Below are positions 44,269-54,046 of a stretch of 64,000 nucleotides of DNA, one piece after another. Position numbers and translations under genes: made by a program. The notes beneath the pieces were generated by a model. That model did not search any database. It was not told where the DNA came from and saw only the letters and a program-made list of their open reading frames with translations. Positions within the stretch are counted from its first letter, which is position 1. Every line of letters starts with the position of its first letter. This DNA comes from Winogradskyella pelagia (GTDB lineage: Bacteria > Bacteroidota > Bacteroidia > Flavobacteriales > Flavobacteriaceae): positions 310,001 through 374,000 of the forward strand of contig NZ_JAGEVF010000001.1 of assembly GCF_017581965.1 (NCBI RefSeq). Reading direction: 5' to 3'.

Positions 44269-47200
44269 CTACGCCAATATGGGTTTAAGTAAAGCCAAGG
44301 CTTCATTAACACTTTTAACCTTATCAAAAGTAAGTAATAATCTTAGACCGTTTCTCGTTTGTTTTTCTTTCATTTTACATTTTCCAGAATTTAACTGTAT
44401 AAATTGTAATACTTGAGTGAACGAGGAGCTTTGGTAGAACTTGCTCTGCTGATCTTTAATAAAATATCCAACAAGTTTACCGTGCTTCATAATAAGTTTT
44501 TCAAGACCCATATTGGTAGCAATCCACTTTAATCTAACACTATCAAATAAGTCTAAAACTTGAGTAGGTAATTCTCCAAAACGATCAACGATTTCAGATT
44601 CAAATTTTTGAAGTTCTTCTTCGGTTTTTATATCATTAAGCTTCGTATACAAATTAAGTCGCTCAGTGATATTGTTTACATAATCGTCAGGGAATAGCAA
44701 TTCAAAGTCAGTATCTATGGTAATATCTTTGACGTATTGTTTTGGCTTGCCGTCATCTTTATATAAATCTGAAAATTCTGTTTCTTTAAGTTCTTCGATG
44801 GCTTCGTTTAATATTTTTTGATAGGTGTCAAAACCAATGTCATTGATAAAACCACTTTGTTCTCCACCAAGTAAGTCTCCAGCGCCACGAATTTCTAAAT
44901 CTTTCATGGCAATATTAAATCCGCTGCCAAGTTCTGTGAATTGTTCTAAGGCCGTAATTCGTTTTCTGGCATCAGTAGTCATGGCAGAATATTCTGGAGT
45001 AATAAAATAACAGAAGGCTTTTTTGTTGCTTCTACCTACTCGTCCCCGCATTTGATGTAAGTCGCTAAGCCCAAAATTATTAGCATTATTTATAAATATA
45101 GTATTGGCATTAGGTACATCTAAACCGCTTTCAACAATCGTGGTGCTAATTAAAACATCAAATTCACCGTTCATAAAGGCAAGCATTAGCTCCTCAAGCT
45201 TTTTGCCTTCCATTTGCCCATGACCTATACCTATTTTAGCATCTGGGACCAATCGTTGAACCATACCAGCTACCTCTTTTATATTCTCAATACGATTGTG
45301 AATAAAGAAGACTTGTCCGCCGCGTTGAATTTCGTAGCTCACAGCATCTCTTATGGTTTCTTCATTAAATCGAATGACGTGGCTTTCTATAGGATATCTG
45401 TTTGGTGGAGGTGTAGTAATAACCGATAAATCTCTAGCAGCCATAAGGCTAAATTGTAAAGTCCTTGGGATTGGAGTTGCGGTTAGAGTCAATACATCCA
45501 CATTTTCTTTTAATGTCTTTAGCTTATCTTTTACGGCAACACCAAACTTTTGTTCCTCGTCTACAATTAATAAACCAAGATCTTTAAACATTACATTTTT
45601 ATTGGCTAGTTGATGTGTACCAATAATAATATCAACACTTCCTTTTTCTAATCCCTCTAAGGTAATCCGCTTTTCTTTGGCTGTTCTAAATCTATTGACG
45701 TATTCTACAGTAACGGGAAAGTCCTTCAAACGTTCTTTAAATGTACGATAATGTTGGTACGCTAGGATTGTTGTTGGTACTAAAACAGCTACTTGTTTAC
45801 CGTTATCAACAGCTTTGAATGCTGCTCTAATGGCTACTTCTGTTTTGCCGAATCCAACATCCCCACAAACTAAGCGATCCATTGGACGCTCACTTTCCAT
45901 ATCTCTTTTAATATCTGCTGTGGAGGACATCTGATCTGGAGTGTCTTCATAAATAAAAGACGCTTCCAATTCTAACTGCATATGGCTGTCTGGGGCATAT
46001 TGAAAACCTTTTTTTAATTTTCTCTTGGCATAAAGTTTAATAAGATTGAAGGCAATTTCCTTAACTCTAGATTTTGTTTTTTGTTTGAGCGTTTTCCATG
46101 CCTTGCTTCCAAGTTTATAAATCTTCGGAGGTTTTCCGTCCTTACCGTTAAACTTCGTAATCTTGTGAAGGGAATGAATACTCAAGTATAAAATATCGCG
46201 TTCGCCGTAAACGAGTTTAATGGCTTCTTGCTTATTACCTTCGACATCTATTTTTTGGAGTCCTCCAAACTTTCCTATCCCGTGATCGATATGTGTTACA
46301 TAATCTCCAATTTCTAAGTTGGTCAGCTCCTTGAGCGTAATGGCTTGCTTTTTGGCGTAACCATTTTTTAAATGAAATTTGTGATAGCGGTCAAAAATTT
46401 GGTGGTCTGTATAGACTGCTATATGTTGGTCTTCATCTATAAACCCTTGATACAAGGACAAGACTACGGTTTTATAATGGACTTGCGCTTCGGCATCATC
46501 AAAAATATCATGGAAACGCTGCGCTTGTTGCTCACTGACGCAAGCGATAAAATTAGTAATCCCTTTATCGTGGTTTTCATTAAGGTTTTCAATAAGCAAA
46601 TTAAACTGCTTGTTAAAGGCAGGCTGTGGCTTGATACTGAACGTTATGTCTTCACTTTCAAAAACAGGTTGGGATCCAAACTCAATTATGTTGTAGTCTA
46701 GAAATTGCCTTTTGAGTAAATCTGAATTACAAAACAACTCCTCTGGAGTGGCGTGTTTAATGTCTTGAGATAACGTATTAAATGCCTCTTTAGCTTTTTC
46801 AAAAAGACCGTCAATCCTAGAAAATATTAGAGAGGTGTTTTTAGTAAACACAACCGTTTTGGATGAGATGTATTTTATGAAGCTTTCGCGGTTTTCAGCG
46901 ATTTGCTTGTTGGCCACATTAGGAATGATACTAACCTTTTTAATTTTCTCAGTAGAGAGTTGAGTTTCTACGTCAAATGTTCTGATGCTATCAACTTCCT
47001 CACCAAAAAATTCAATTCTATAAGGTTCATCATGAGAGAAAGAAAACACATCAATAATACCTCCACGTACGGAAAATTCTCCTGGCTCAGTTACAAAGTC
47101 AACGCGTTTAAACTTATACTCAAAAAGAACTTCATTGACAAAGTCAATACTTAAGTCGTTACCAACTGTAATTTTTAGGGTGTTTTTTTCTAGTTCCTTT

Positions 47201-47604
47201 TTTGTGACGACCTTTTCAAATAAAGCATCAGGATAGGTAACTATTATGGCTGGTTTTTTTCGGGAATTTATTCGGTTAAATACTTCAGCACGTAAAAGAA
47301 CGTTAGCGTTATTGGTCTCTTCAATCTGATAAGGCCTTCTATAGCTTCCGGGATAAAACAGAACATCCTTATCATTAAGCAGTTGCTCTAAATCATTTAA
47401 GTAATATGCGGCCTCTTCTTTATCATCGAATACGATTAGAAAGGGTTGGTCCGCGGATTTAAAAAATTCTGAAATTACGATTGAAAATGAAGAGCCAACT
47501 AGACCTTTTAAATGAATCTTATGGTCGTTTTTGGCAATAGCGTTCCTCAGATTTTGCAGTTGCAAGGTCTGTGCATAGGTTTGGGTAATAACAGATTTAC
47601 TCAA
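44269..47604 (-). CDS. mfd: Transcription-repair coupling factor Mfd
   Basis: 1111 residues with all Mfd parts in order: the UvrB-like N-terminal module (about 1-330), the CarD-like RNA polymerase interaction domain (YVTHIDHGIGKFGGLQKI, about 420-490), the superfamily 2 helicase with Walker A CGDVGFGKTEVAIRA, the DEEQKFGV box and motif III LTATPIPRTL, the VESGLDVPNANTI block, and the TRCF C-terminal domain (about 980-1080). It frees RNA polymerase stalled at lesions and recruits UvrA. The start appears to be TTG 47604 because the frame meets a stop three codons upstream with no ATG. Confidence 0.97.
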   Translation of the reverse strand: MSKSVITQTYAQTLQLQNLRNAIAKNDHKIHLKGLVGSSFSIVISEFFKSADQPFLIVFDDKEEAAYYLNDLEQLLNDKDVLFYPGSYRRPYQIEETNNANVLLRAEVFNRINSRKKPAIIVTYPDALFEKVVTKKELEKNTLKITVGNDLSIDFVNEVLFEYKFKRVDFVTEPGEFSVRGGIIDVFSFSHDEPYRIEFFGEEVDSIRTFDVETQLSTEKIKKVSIIPNVANKQIAENRESFIKYISSKTVVFTKNTSLIFSRIDGLFEKAKEAFNTLSQDIKHATPEELFCNSDLLKRQFLDYNIIEFGSQPVFESEDITFSIKPQPAFNKQFNLLIENLNENHDKGITNFIACVSEQQAQRFHDIFDDAEAQVHYKTVVLSLYQGFIDEDQHIAVYTDHQIFDRYHKFHLKNGYAKKQAITLKELTNLEIGDYVTHIDHGIGKFGGLQKIDVEGNKQEAIKLVYGERDILYLSIHSLHKITKFNGKDGKPPKIYKLGSKAWKTLKQKTKSRVKEIAFNLIKLYAKRKLKKGFQYAPDSHMQLELEASFIYEDTPDQMSSTADIKRDMESERPMDRLVCGDVGFGKTEVAIRAAFKAVDNGKQVAVLVPTTILAYQHYRTFKERLKDFPVTVEYVNRFRTAKEKRITLEGLEKGSVDIIIGTHQLANKNVMFKDLGLLIVDEEQKFGVAVKDKLKTLKENVDVLTLTATPIPRTLQFSLMAARDLSVITTPPPNRYPIESHVIRFNEETIRDAVSYEIQRGGQVFFIHNRIENIKEVAGMVQRLVPDAKIGIGHGQMEGKKLEELMLAFMNGEFDVLISTTIVESGLDVPNANTIFINNANNFGLSDLHQMRGRVGRSNKKAFCYFITPEYSAMTTDARKRITALEQFTELGSGFNIAMKDLEIRGAGDLLGGEQSGFINDIGFDTYQKILNEAIEELKETEFSDLYKDDGKPKQYVKDITIDTDFELLFPDDYVNNITERLNLYTKLNDIKTEEELQKFESEIVDRFGELPTQVLDLFDSVRLKWIATNMGLEKLIMKHGKLVGYFIKDQQSKFYQSSSFTQVLQFIQLNSGKCKMKEKQTRNGLRLLLTFDKVKSVNEALALLKPILA

Positions 47605-47623
47605 GTGCCTTTAATTGGAAGTG

Positions 47624-47631
47624 CAAATATA
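47624..47631 (-). promoter_or_regulatory. Candidate -7 element for mfd
   Basis: On the minus strand TATATTTG fits TAnnTTTG, only about 20 bases upstream of the mfd start, so the leader would be very short. No -33 TTG at 17-23 bases is visible. Confidence 0.4.
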
Positions 47632-47755
47632 AAACAAATCAATGCTTACAGTCTTTATATATGGAATTCCTTAACAGGTTTTTTTTAGAATAAAAGTAGT
47701 TCATCTTCCGCAGCACAACCTGACCTAAATTAGTTTTTAAAACCTAAAAATTTCG

Positions 47756-47763
47756 TAGGTTTG
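47756..47763 (+). promoter_or_regulatory. Candidate -7 element for the TerB-like gene
   Basis: TAGGTTTG matches TAnnTTTG, 38 bases before the ATG at 47801; the -33 region holds only a T-run. The leader before the start is A-rich with no Shine-Dalgarno sequence. Confidence 0.45.
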
Positions 47764-47800
47764 TGAACCTTAATAAGAGGACTAAAATAAAACGTATTAT

Positions 47801-48232
47801 ATGTCAATTTCAGATTTATTCGATAGTGGTTTTAGAAAGCGTAACGAAGATCATTTTGCCGCTATTGTTAGAGTGGCCATGAGCGACGGTGTTATAAATG
47901 ATGCAGAAAAAGCCTTCTTAGATCGATTAGCTACTAGGTTAGATATTAGCGAACATGATTACAAGAAAATTCTTAAGGATTATATGAGTCATCCCATCAA
48001 TGCACCACACTCTTATGATATGCGTTTAGAACGTTTGTATGATTTGGCAAGAATGGTGTGGGCAGATCATATCGAGGGGCCTAATCAAGTATCCTTATTA
48101 GAAAAACTTTGCATTGGTTTAGGGTTTACACCTGATAATGTAAAATATATCGCGGATAAAGCACTAAGTTTGGTTTATTATGAGGTCGGTCAAACGGAAT
48201 TTATTGAAAAAATGAAGACCATGAATCAATAA
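47801..48232 (+). CDS. TerB-like (tellurite-resistance family) helical protein
   Basis: 143 residues, all-helical, no signal or membrane helix. The block AAIVRVAMSDGVINDAEKAF with following RLATRLDISEHDYK is the TerB-type four-to-seven helix bundle with an acidic motif that can bind metal ions. TerB domains occur with tellurite resistance and also, more broadly, in unrelated small cytoplasmic proteins, so no resistance role should be assumed. Single gene, followed by a strong terminator and a convergent fbp. Confidence 0.85.
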   Translation: MSISDLFDSGFRKRNEDHFAAIVRVAMSDGVINDAEKAFLDRLATRLDISEHDYKKILKDYMSHPINAPHSYDMRLERLYDLARMVWADHIEGPNQVSLLEKLCIGLGFTPDNVKYIADKALSLVYYEVGQTEFIEKMKTMNQ

Positions 48233-48255
48233 AAAGGTCAACGAAATCAAGTAGG

Positions 48256-48282
48256 AAGCGAACAATGATGTTCGCTTTTTTT
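48256..48282. terminator. Terminator between the TerB-like gene and fbp
   Basis: A 9-bp perfect stem (48256-48264 with 48269-48277) and an ATGA loop precede a run of seven T. The fbp stop begins at 48281, inside the T-run. Confidence 0.8.
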
Positions 48283-49285
48283 ATGCGTTGCGCATAAAGT
48301 CTTCAACTTTTTCTACCATGTTTTTGCTACCACATATAAACGGTACACGTTCATGCAGTTCTGATGGTTCAATATCCATAATACGAGTAAAACCGTCACT
48401 TGCTTTACCATTGGCCTGTTCTGCTATAAATGCCATAGGATTGCATTCGTAGAGTAAGCGCAATTTCCCTTTGGCATTTTTAGAACTTTTAGGATACATA
48501 TATATACCACCCTTTATCATATTTCTATGGAAATCAGATACCAAAGAGCCAATATATCTACTGGTATACGGACGGTCGCCTTCCTCCATTTGGCAATATT
48601 TAATATAGTCTTTAATCCCTTTTGGGAAATGAATATAATTTCCTTCGTTTACAGAATATATTTTTCCATCCTCAGGAAATTGCATATCTGGGTGCGATAA
48701 ATAGAAAGATCCAATTGCAGGGTTTAACGTAAAGCCGTTAACACCATCGCCAGTTGTATAAACCAACATAGTGCTGGTTCCGTAGATAACATAACCCGCA
48801 GCGACTTGCTGATTTCCTTTTTGTAAGAAATCTTTAAGTTGTACAGGTGTTCCTACTGGGGTGACACGTCTGTAAATTGAAAAAATTGTTCCGACCGAGA
48901 CGTTGACATCAATATTTGATGAGCCATCAAGAGGATCAATTAAAACAACATACTTATTCTGATGATTTTCATCTTGGCTGTTAATGGTAATAAAGTGATC
49001 TTCTTCTTCACTAGCAATGCCGCAAACTATATTTCGTTTAGTCATGGTTTGAATAAACTTTTCATTGGCATAAACATCTAGTTTTTGCTGGTCTTCACCT
49101 TGGATATTGGTATCTCCTGCTGCTCCAATGATATCAACTAAACCAGCTTTGTTTACTTCATGGTTTACAACTTTTGCCGCTAAACGGATAGAATTAATAA
49201 GTCTAGAAAGTTCTCCCGAGGTGTATTTGAAGGAAGCTTGGTTTTCAATAATAAATTCACCAAGGGTCTGATTGCGCTGAGACAT
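48281..49285 (-). CDS. fbp: Class 1 fructose-1,6-bisphosphatase
   Basis: 334 residues from ATG 49285, preferred over an ATG 12 codons upstream because relatives start with the [10 protein letters not shown] helix near the N-terminus. The metal-binding motif [22 protein letters not shown] is intact (around residues 115-136), as is the substrate-binding region ([23 protein letters not shown]). It hydrolyses fructose-1,6-bisphosphate in gluconeogenesis. Divergent from the GNAT-aspartate kinase operon. Confidence 0.96.
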   Translation of the reverse strand: MSQRNQTLGEFIIENQASFKYTSGELSRLINSIRLAAKVVNHEVNKAGLVDIIGAAGDTNIQGEDQQKLDVYANEKFIQTMTKRNIVCGIASEEEDHFITINSQDENHQNKYVVLIDPLDGSSNIDVNVSVGTIFSIYRRVTPVGTPVQLKDFLQKGNQQVAAGYVIYGTSTMLVYTTGDGVNGFTLNPAIGSFYLSHPDMQFPEDGKIYSVNEGNYIHFPKGIKDYIKYCQMEEGDRPYTSRYIGSLVSDFHRNMIKGGIYMYPKSSKNAKGKLRLLYECNPMAFIAEQANGKASDGFTRIMDIEPSELHERVPFICGSKNMVEKVEDFMRNA

Positions 49286-49359
49286 GGAGTTTGAGATTGA
49301 TTTGTTGCACAAATATCGCATTTTTTGCCAAACTATATCGATATCGTGGCTTAAATAAA

Positions 49360-49392
49360 TTGTTATGAAAACCTACTTTTCAACTATCTTTG
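49360..49392 (+). promoter_or_regulatory. Promoter of the GNAT/aspartate kinase/acyltransferase operon
   Basis: TTG at 49360-49362 and TATCTTTG at 49385-49392 are separated by 22 bases, within the range of Flavobacterium promoters (TTG-N17-23-TAnnTTTG). The ATG of the first gene follows 20 bases later. Confidence 0.6.
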
Positions 49393-49411
49393 ACCTCGTT
49401 GAAAAAGTATT

Positions 49412-49888
49412 ATGATTATCCCAAGATTAGCGGTAAAAGAAGACATGATGCAGGTATGGCAGCTGATAAAGGAGCTTGCTATTTTTGAAAAAGAGCCAAA
49501 TGCGGTTGAAATTTCAATAAGTGAATTAGAAGAACATGGGTTTGGAGACAAGCCACAGTTTGTCTGTTTTGTCGTTGAAGACGATAAAAAATTATTTGGA
49601 ATGGCCTTGGTTTACCCAAGATATTCAACATGGAAAGGTCAGGTCTTGCATTTAGAGGACCTAATTGTTAGTGAATCTTATAGAGGGCAAGGCTACGGAA
49701 CGCTATTGTTAGATACGGTTGTAAAGTATGGTAAATCTTTAGGTGTTAACAGAATTAGTTGGGAAGTTTTAGATTGGAATGAACCAGCTATTGGGTTTTA
49801 TGAAAAGAAAGGTGCAAAGGTATTAAGAGATTGGAATGTTGTTCAGCTCAATAAAGAAGAAATAAATAATTATTTAGATAAACTCTAA
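49412..49888 (+). CDS. GNAT family N-acetyltransferase
   Basis: 158 residues. The acetyl-CoA binding motif A is VSESYRGQGYGTLLLDTVVK (about 88-107), with the C-terminal helix LDWNEPAIGFYEKKGA typical of small GNATs such as the diamine/spermidine N1-acetyltransferase-like group. The acceptor is unknown. Its stop overlaps the aspartate kinase start (TAATG), so the two are translationally coupled. Confidence 0.93.
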   Translation: MIIPRLAVKEDMMQVWQLIKELAIFEKEPNAVEISISELEEHGFGDKPQFVCFVVEDDKKLFGMALVYPRYSTWKGQVLHLEDLIVSESYRGQGYGTLLLDTVVKYGKSLGVNRISWEVLDWNEPAIGFYEKKGAKVLRDWNVVQLNKEEINNYLDKL

Positions 49889-51138
49889 TGCGTGTTTTCA
49901 AATTTGGTGGTGCATCTGTAAAAGATGCCAAGGGTGTAAAGAATTTGGCCAAGGTTTTAAAGACAGTAGGCCACGAACAAACCCTGGTGGTGGTCTCTGC
50001 TATGGGGAAAACCACCAATGCCATAGAGCTTGTGGTTAAAAATTATTTTGAAAACAAAGCGGAGTTACAAAGTTCCCTACATGCAATTATAAAATATCAT
50101 AACGAAATTTTATTAGATCTTTTTGATAATGACCGACACAGGGTCTTTTCAGATGTAAAATCACATTTTGATGAGCTTTCTGCGTTTCTCAAATCTAACA
50201 AGTCTCCAGATTACAATTTTGTTTACGATCAAACCATTGGGTATGGTGAACTTATTTCTACAACAATAATTAGTTTTTTCTTAAATGAAATTGGATTGAA
50301 AAACCAATGGTTGGATGTTAGGGAGTTTATAAAAACGGATAATTATTACCGGCGGGCAAATGTTAAGTGGGAGCAAACACAAGAGTTAATTACATTATCT
50401 TTTGACACCTCTAAATTGAATATTACACAAGGATTTTTAGGGAGTGATGCCAATAATTTTACAACAACTCTAGGTAGAGAAGGAAGTGATTATACTGCGG
50501 CCATATTTGCCTATTGTTTAAATGCTAAATCCGTTACAATTTGGAAGGATGTTCCTGGTCTACTTAATGCAGACCCACGATACTTCGAAAATGCACAATT
50601 ATTGTATCAAATATCTTATAGAGAAGCCATTGAGTTGGCATTCTATGGCGCATCGGTAATTCATCCAAAAACCCTTCAGCCATTGCAGAGAAAAGAAATA
50701 CCTTTAAATGTAAAGTCTTTTCTTAATCCCAATGAAAGAGGTACGGTTGTTGGAAAAGGGAAAACTATAGAACCCGAAATACCTTGTTTTATAGTGAAGA
50801 AAAATCAAACCTTGATATCCTTGTCATCTCTCGATTTTTCTTATATCGTTGAAGAGAATATAAGTGATATTTTTAGCCTTTTACATCACTACAAGATGAA
50901 GGTAGATGTTATACAGAATTCTGCAATTAGTTTTTCGGTATGTGTAGATAATCTTTTTAATAACCTTGAGCGCTTATTGCAGCACCTTAAAGCTAAGTTT
51001 AATGTTACATGCTACGACAACGTGAATCTCTATACAATTAGGCACTACAACACCAAGGCTATTGAAGAAATTGAAAAGGATAAAACCATTTTATTGAAAC
51101 AAATAACGAAAGAAACCGTTCAAATGGTCACTAAGTAA
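49888..51138 (+). CDS. Aspartate kinase (monofunctional)
   Basis: 416 residues, first enzyme of the aspartate family pathway (Lys, Thr, Met, diaminopimelate). N-terminal kinase motif MRVFKFGGASVKDAKG (family usually FGGTSV), and the second phosphate-binding block FTTTLGREGSDYTAAIFA near residue 190. The catalytic domain spans about 1-280; the C-terminal part (about 300-416) is ACT-like and poorly conserved, so feedback control by lysine or threonine is uncertain. It lacks the homoserine dehydrogenase fusion seen in ThrA. Could be called lysC, but the regulatory type cannot be read from the sequence. Confidence 0.93.
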   Translation: MRVFKFGGASVKDAKGVKNLAKVLKTVGHEQTLVVVSAMGKTTNAIELVVKNYFENKAELQSSLHAIIKYHNEILLDLFDNDRHRVFSDVKSHFDELSAFLKSNKSPDYNFVYDQTIGYGELISTTIISFFLNEIGLKNQWLDVREFIKTDNYYRRANVKWEQTQELITLSFDTSKLNITQGFLGSDANNFTTTLGREGSDYTAAIFAYCLNAKSVTIWKDVPGLLNADPRYFENAQLLYQISYREAIELAFYGASVIHPKTLQPLQRKEIPLNVKSFLNPNERGTVVGKGKTIEPEIPCFIVKKNQTLISLSSLDFSYIVEENISDIFSLLHHYKMKVDVIQNSAISFSVCVDNLFNNLERLLQHLKAKFNVTCYDNVNLYTIRHYNTKAIEEIEKDKTILLKQITKETVQMVTK

Positions 51139-51158
51139 ATAGTTATTACATTTGTTTT

Positions 51159-52988
51159 ATGGGGAAAACATCTGATTTGGGTTTAGTATCAGCTAAGGAA
51201 GTTGCAAAGGCTATTAAAGCCGATAAATATGGCTTTCTTGGTACATTCTTCGGATGGGTGTTAATGAAGGTGCTTAAAATATCTACCCTTAACCGTATAT
51301 ATAGACGTAACAAGCACTTAAGTAAACTAGAATTTTTGGACGGTATTCTCGGAGAATTTCAAATAAAGTTTGAAATTCCAGAAGAGGACTTGAAGCGTTT
51401 ACCAAAAGATGGTGCTTATATTACTATTTCCAATCATCCACTTGGCGGAATAGATGGTATTTTACTTTTAAAATTGATGTTAGAACAGCGTGGTGATTTT
51501 AAGATAATTGCCAACTTTTTATTGCATAGAATAGAGCCTTTAAAGCCCTACATTATGCCTGTTAATCCTTTTGAAGACCGTAAGGATGTAAAAAGTAGTA
51601 TTTCAGGATTTAAAAATGCTATTCTTCATTTAAGGGAAGGCCATCCTTTAGGTGTTTTTCCAGCAGGTGAGGTCTCCACCTATCGCGATGGAAAACTGGT
51701 AGTTGATAAACCATGGGAGGAAGCTGCAATGAAGCTAATTCAAAAAGCAGAAGTTCCTGTCGTACCTATTTACTTTCATGCAAAGAATAGCAGATTGTTT
51801 TATAGGCTTTCTAAGATTAGTGACACCTTGAGAACAGCCAAATTGCCATCTGAATTGTTGACGCAAAAGCGACGGGTAATTAAGGTAAGAGTAGGTAAGC
51901 CTATTTCAGTTAAAGATCAAAAGGAACAAGAAAGTTTACAAGACTTTTCAGAGTTTCTTAGGCGCAAAACATATATGCTGTCTAAGACTTTTGAGGACAA
52001 ACCCAAAATATTAGACAATCTACAATCCTCACTAAAGGCTCCAAAATTGCCTAAGAGAATAGTAACACCTGTTAACGCGGAGGTAATGATGGCCGAGGTA
52101 GAAAACCTTAGGGCTATTGATTCTAGACTTCTTGTTAGTAAAAACTATGAGGTGTTTTTGGCTGCACCGCGGGACATCCCTAATATTTTGAGGGAAATAG
52201 GTCGCCTACGCGAAATAACGTTTAGAGAGGTAGGAGAAGGCACTAACGAGGCTATAGATTTAGATAAGTTTGATACCTACTATCACCACATGTTCTTATG
52301 GGATAGTGAAAAAAGCGTAATCGCAGGTGCTTATAGAATGGGATTAGGGTCTCATATTTTTGAGCGCTATGGAATTGATGGGTTTTATTTACAAGATCTT
52401 TTTAGGTTTGAGCCAGAACTCTACAAAATGATGAGCCAATCCATAGAAATGGGACGTGCTTTTATAGTAGGCAGTTACCAGCAAAAGCCAATGCCTTTAT
52501 TTTTATTGTGGAAAGGGATTGTACATACAACTCTTCGTCATCCCGAGCACAAATATTTAATAGGAGGAGTAAGTATTAGCAACCAGTTTTCAAATTTCTC
52601 TAAGAGTTTGATGATTGAATTTATGAAATCGCATTATTATGATCCATACGTGGCGCAATATGTTCATCCAAAAAAGGAGTTTAAGGTGAAGCTAAAAGAT
52701 GCCGATAAGGATTTTGTTTTTGACTCTACGGAAGCTGACTTAAATAAGTTTGATAAAATTATTGATGAAGTCGAGCCAGGTGCTTTAAGGCTCCCAGTAC
52801 TGTTAAAAAAGTATATTAAGCAAAATGCAAAACTGGTTGCTTTTAATGTAGATCCACTATTTAATAATGCGGTTGACGGCTTAATGTATATCAAAATTGC
52901 CGACTTGCCAGAAAGTACAGTAAGACCTGTTATGGAAGAGTTCCAAGCAGAGCTAGAGCGTAAATTCATGGAAAATCATGACAAGTAA
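51159..52988 (+). CDS. Two-domain acyltransferase: PlsC-like O-acyltransferase fused to OlsB/hemolysin-like N-acyltransferase (OlsF-like)
   Basis: 609 residues. The N-terminal half (about 70-280) is a lysophospholipid acyltransferase with the catalytic motif ISNHPLGGIDG (NHx4D) and VFPAGEVSTYRDG as the third block. The C-terminal half (about 330-540) resembles the OlsB-type GNAT N-acyltransferases (EVFLAAPRDIPNILREIGRLR, then SIEMGRAFIVGSYQ). The fusion matches OlsF, a bifunctional enzyme that N-acylates ornithine and then O-acylates the 3-hydroxy fatty acid to give ornithine lipid, a phosphorus-free membrane lipid; some relatives use glycine. The acceptor here is not determined. It follows aspartate kinase by 20 bases. 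Confidence 0.9.
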   Translation: MGKTSDLGLVSAKEVAKAIKADKYGFLGTFFGWVLMKVLKISTLNRIYRRNKHLSKLEFLDGILGEFQIKFEIPEEDLKRLPKDGAYITISNHPLGGIDGILLLKLMLEQRGDFKIIANFLLHRIEPLKPYIMPVNPFEDRKDVKSSISGFKNAILHLREGHPLGVFPAGEVSTYRDGKLVVDKPWEEAAMKLIQKAEVPVVPIYFHAKNSRLFYRLSKISDTLRTAKLPSELLTQKRRVIKVRVGKPISVKDQKEQESLQDFSEFLRRKTYMLSKTFEDKPKILDNLQSSLKAPKLPKRIVTPVNAEVMMAEVENLRAIDSRLLVSKNYEVFLAAPRDIPNILREIGRLREITFREVGEGTNEAIDLDKFDTYYHHMFLWDSEKSVIAGAYRMGLGSHIFERYGIDGFYLQDLFRFEPELYKMMSQSIEMGRAFIVGSYQQKPMPLFLLWKGIVHTTLRHPEHKYLIGGVSISNQFSNFSKSLMIEFMKSHYYDPYVAQYVHPKKEFKVKLKDADKDFVFDSTEADLNKFDKIIDEVEPGALRLPVLLKKYIKQNAKLVAFNVDPLFNNAVDGLMYIKIADLPESTVRPVMEEFQAELERKFMENHDK

Positions 52989-53997
52989 ATGGTACTTGCT
53001 CATATGTCTTTTAATTTCAATTACAAGCTATGCTCAAATCCTTAGTGGAAAGGTATTAGATGCTAAAACAAATGAACCACTTGAAACTGTTGCGGTTTAT
53101 TTTGATAATACGACCATAGGGACTACAACTGACGAAAAAGGTGAGTTTTCTCTAGAATATACTGAAGCTGTACAGTCCACATTAGTGATATCTTATTTAG
53201 GGTATGATAAGGTTTATATTTCTGATTTTAGACAAAAAAAATCTATCACTATTTCATTGGTTGAAGCCAATAATGAACTTGATGAAGTTTATATAGAATA
53301 TGACGACGAATTGACGCGTCGTCAGAAACTGAGATTATTTAAAGATCAATTTCTCGGTTCAACAAAAAGAGGAAAGTCCTGTAAAATTCTTAACGAAGAC
53401 GATATTTACTTAAGATATAACAAAAAAGATAAAACGCTCTCGGCGAGTTCAAAGGAACCAATAGTTATTTATAACAAAGCTCTAGATTACGAAATAAGCT
53501 ACGATTTAAATGATTTTGAAATACAATTTCGTTACGTAAATGCAAAATCTAACAAGTTTACTTTAAATACTGCATATTATTTAGGCACAATGTATTTTAA
53601 AGATTTAAATACTATAAACCAGAAGCGAAGCATTGTTAAAAAACGGGAGAAGGCATTTAAAGGTTCTATACAGCATTTTATGCGCGCATTGTACAATGAA
53701 GATTTAGGCTCGCAAAACTACACTGTGTTTAAAAGAGGGTTTAAAGTGAATGGATGGGACCATATTGAAGTCATTCCAATTGAAAACTCTAATCGTAAAA
53801 ACGTATTTTTAAAAGGTAAAATTTCTATTCTCTATAATAAAAAAGTACAATCGGATATGTTTTTAGATAAAGACATCAAGGTGTTTTCGGTTGATGCTTA
53901 TGGACATTATACACCAATAGTTGGGGTGTATTTTACAGGTTATATGAACGAGCAGCGCATAGGAGATATGCTGCCTTTAGATTATGGCCTAAAATAA
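52978..53997 (+). CDS. Exported protein with carboxypeptidase-like regulatory domain
   Basis: 339 residues. Signal peptide (MTSKWYLLICLLISITSYA), then a carboxypeptidase regulatory-like beta-sandwich (about 20-100: GKVLDAKTNEPLETVAVYF, then TTDEKGEFSLEY) as found at the front of TonB receptors, but no plug or barrel follows. The remaining ~230 residues are not recognised (basic, beta-rich). It starts inside the last codons of the acyltransferase gene (11-base overlap), so its translation is coupled to that gene. Envelope function unknown. Confidence 0.85.
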   Translation: MTSKWYLLICLLISITSYAQILSGKVLDAKTNEPLETVAVYFDNTTIGTTTDEKGEFSLEYTEAVQSTLVISYLGYDKVYISDFRQKKSITISLVEANNELDEVYIEYDDELTRRQKLRLFKDQFLGSTKRGKSCKILNEDDIYLRYNKKDKTLSASSKEPIVIYNKALDYEISYDLNDFEIQFRYVNAKSNKFTLNTAYYLGTMYFKDLNTINQKRSIVKKREKAFKGSIQHFMRALYNEDLGSQNYTVFKRGFKVNGWDHIEVIPIENSNRKNVFLKGKISILYNKKVQSDMFLDKDIKVFSVDAYGHYTPIVGVYFTGYMNEQRIGDMLPLDYGLK

Positions 53998-54031
53998 AAA
54001 GCCCACAATTTTAAATCGTGGGCTTTTCTTA
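53996..54031. terminator. Terminator between the operon end and the TM2 gene
   Basis: A stem of about 10-11 bp (53996-54006 with 54018-54028) and an AT-rich loop with A5 on the left and TTTT on the right lies between convergent genes and can serve both directions. Confidence 0.75.
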
Positions 54032-54046
54032 TTCAATGTGTTTGAT

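Noticed and set aside
45214-45613. Plus-strand frames inside mfd
   Set aside because: They overlap the conserved helicase region on the opposite strand and show no protein-like pattern.
47801-48232. Tellurite-resistance function of the TerB-like gene
   Set aside because: Only the helical TerB fold is visible; no other ter genes are nearby, so resistance should not be assumed.
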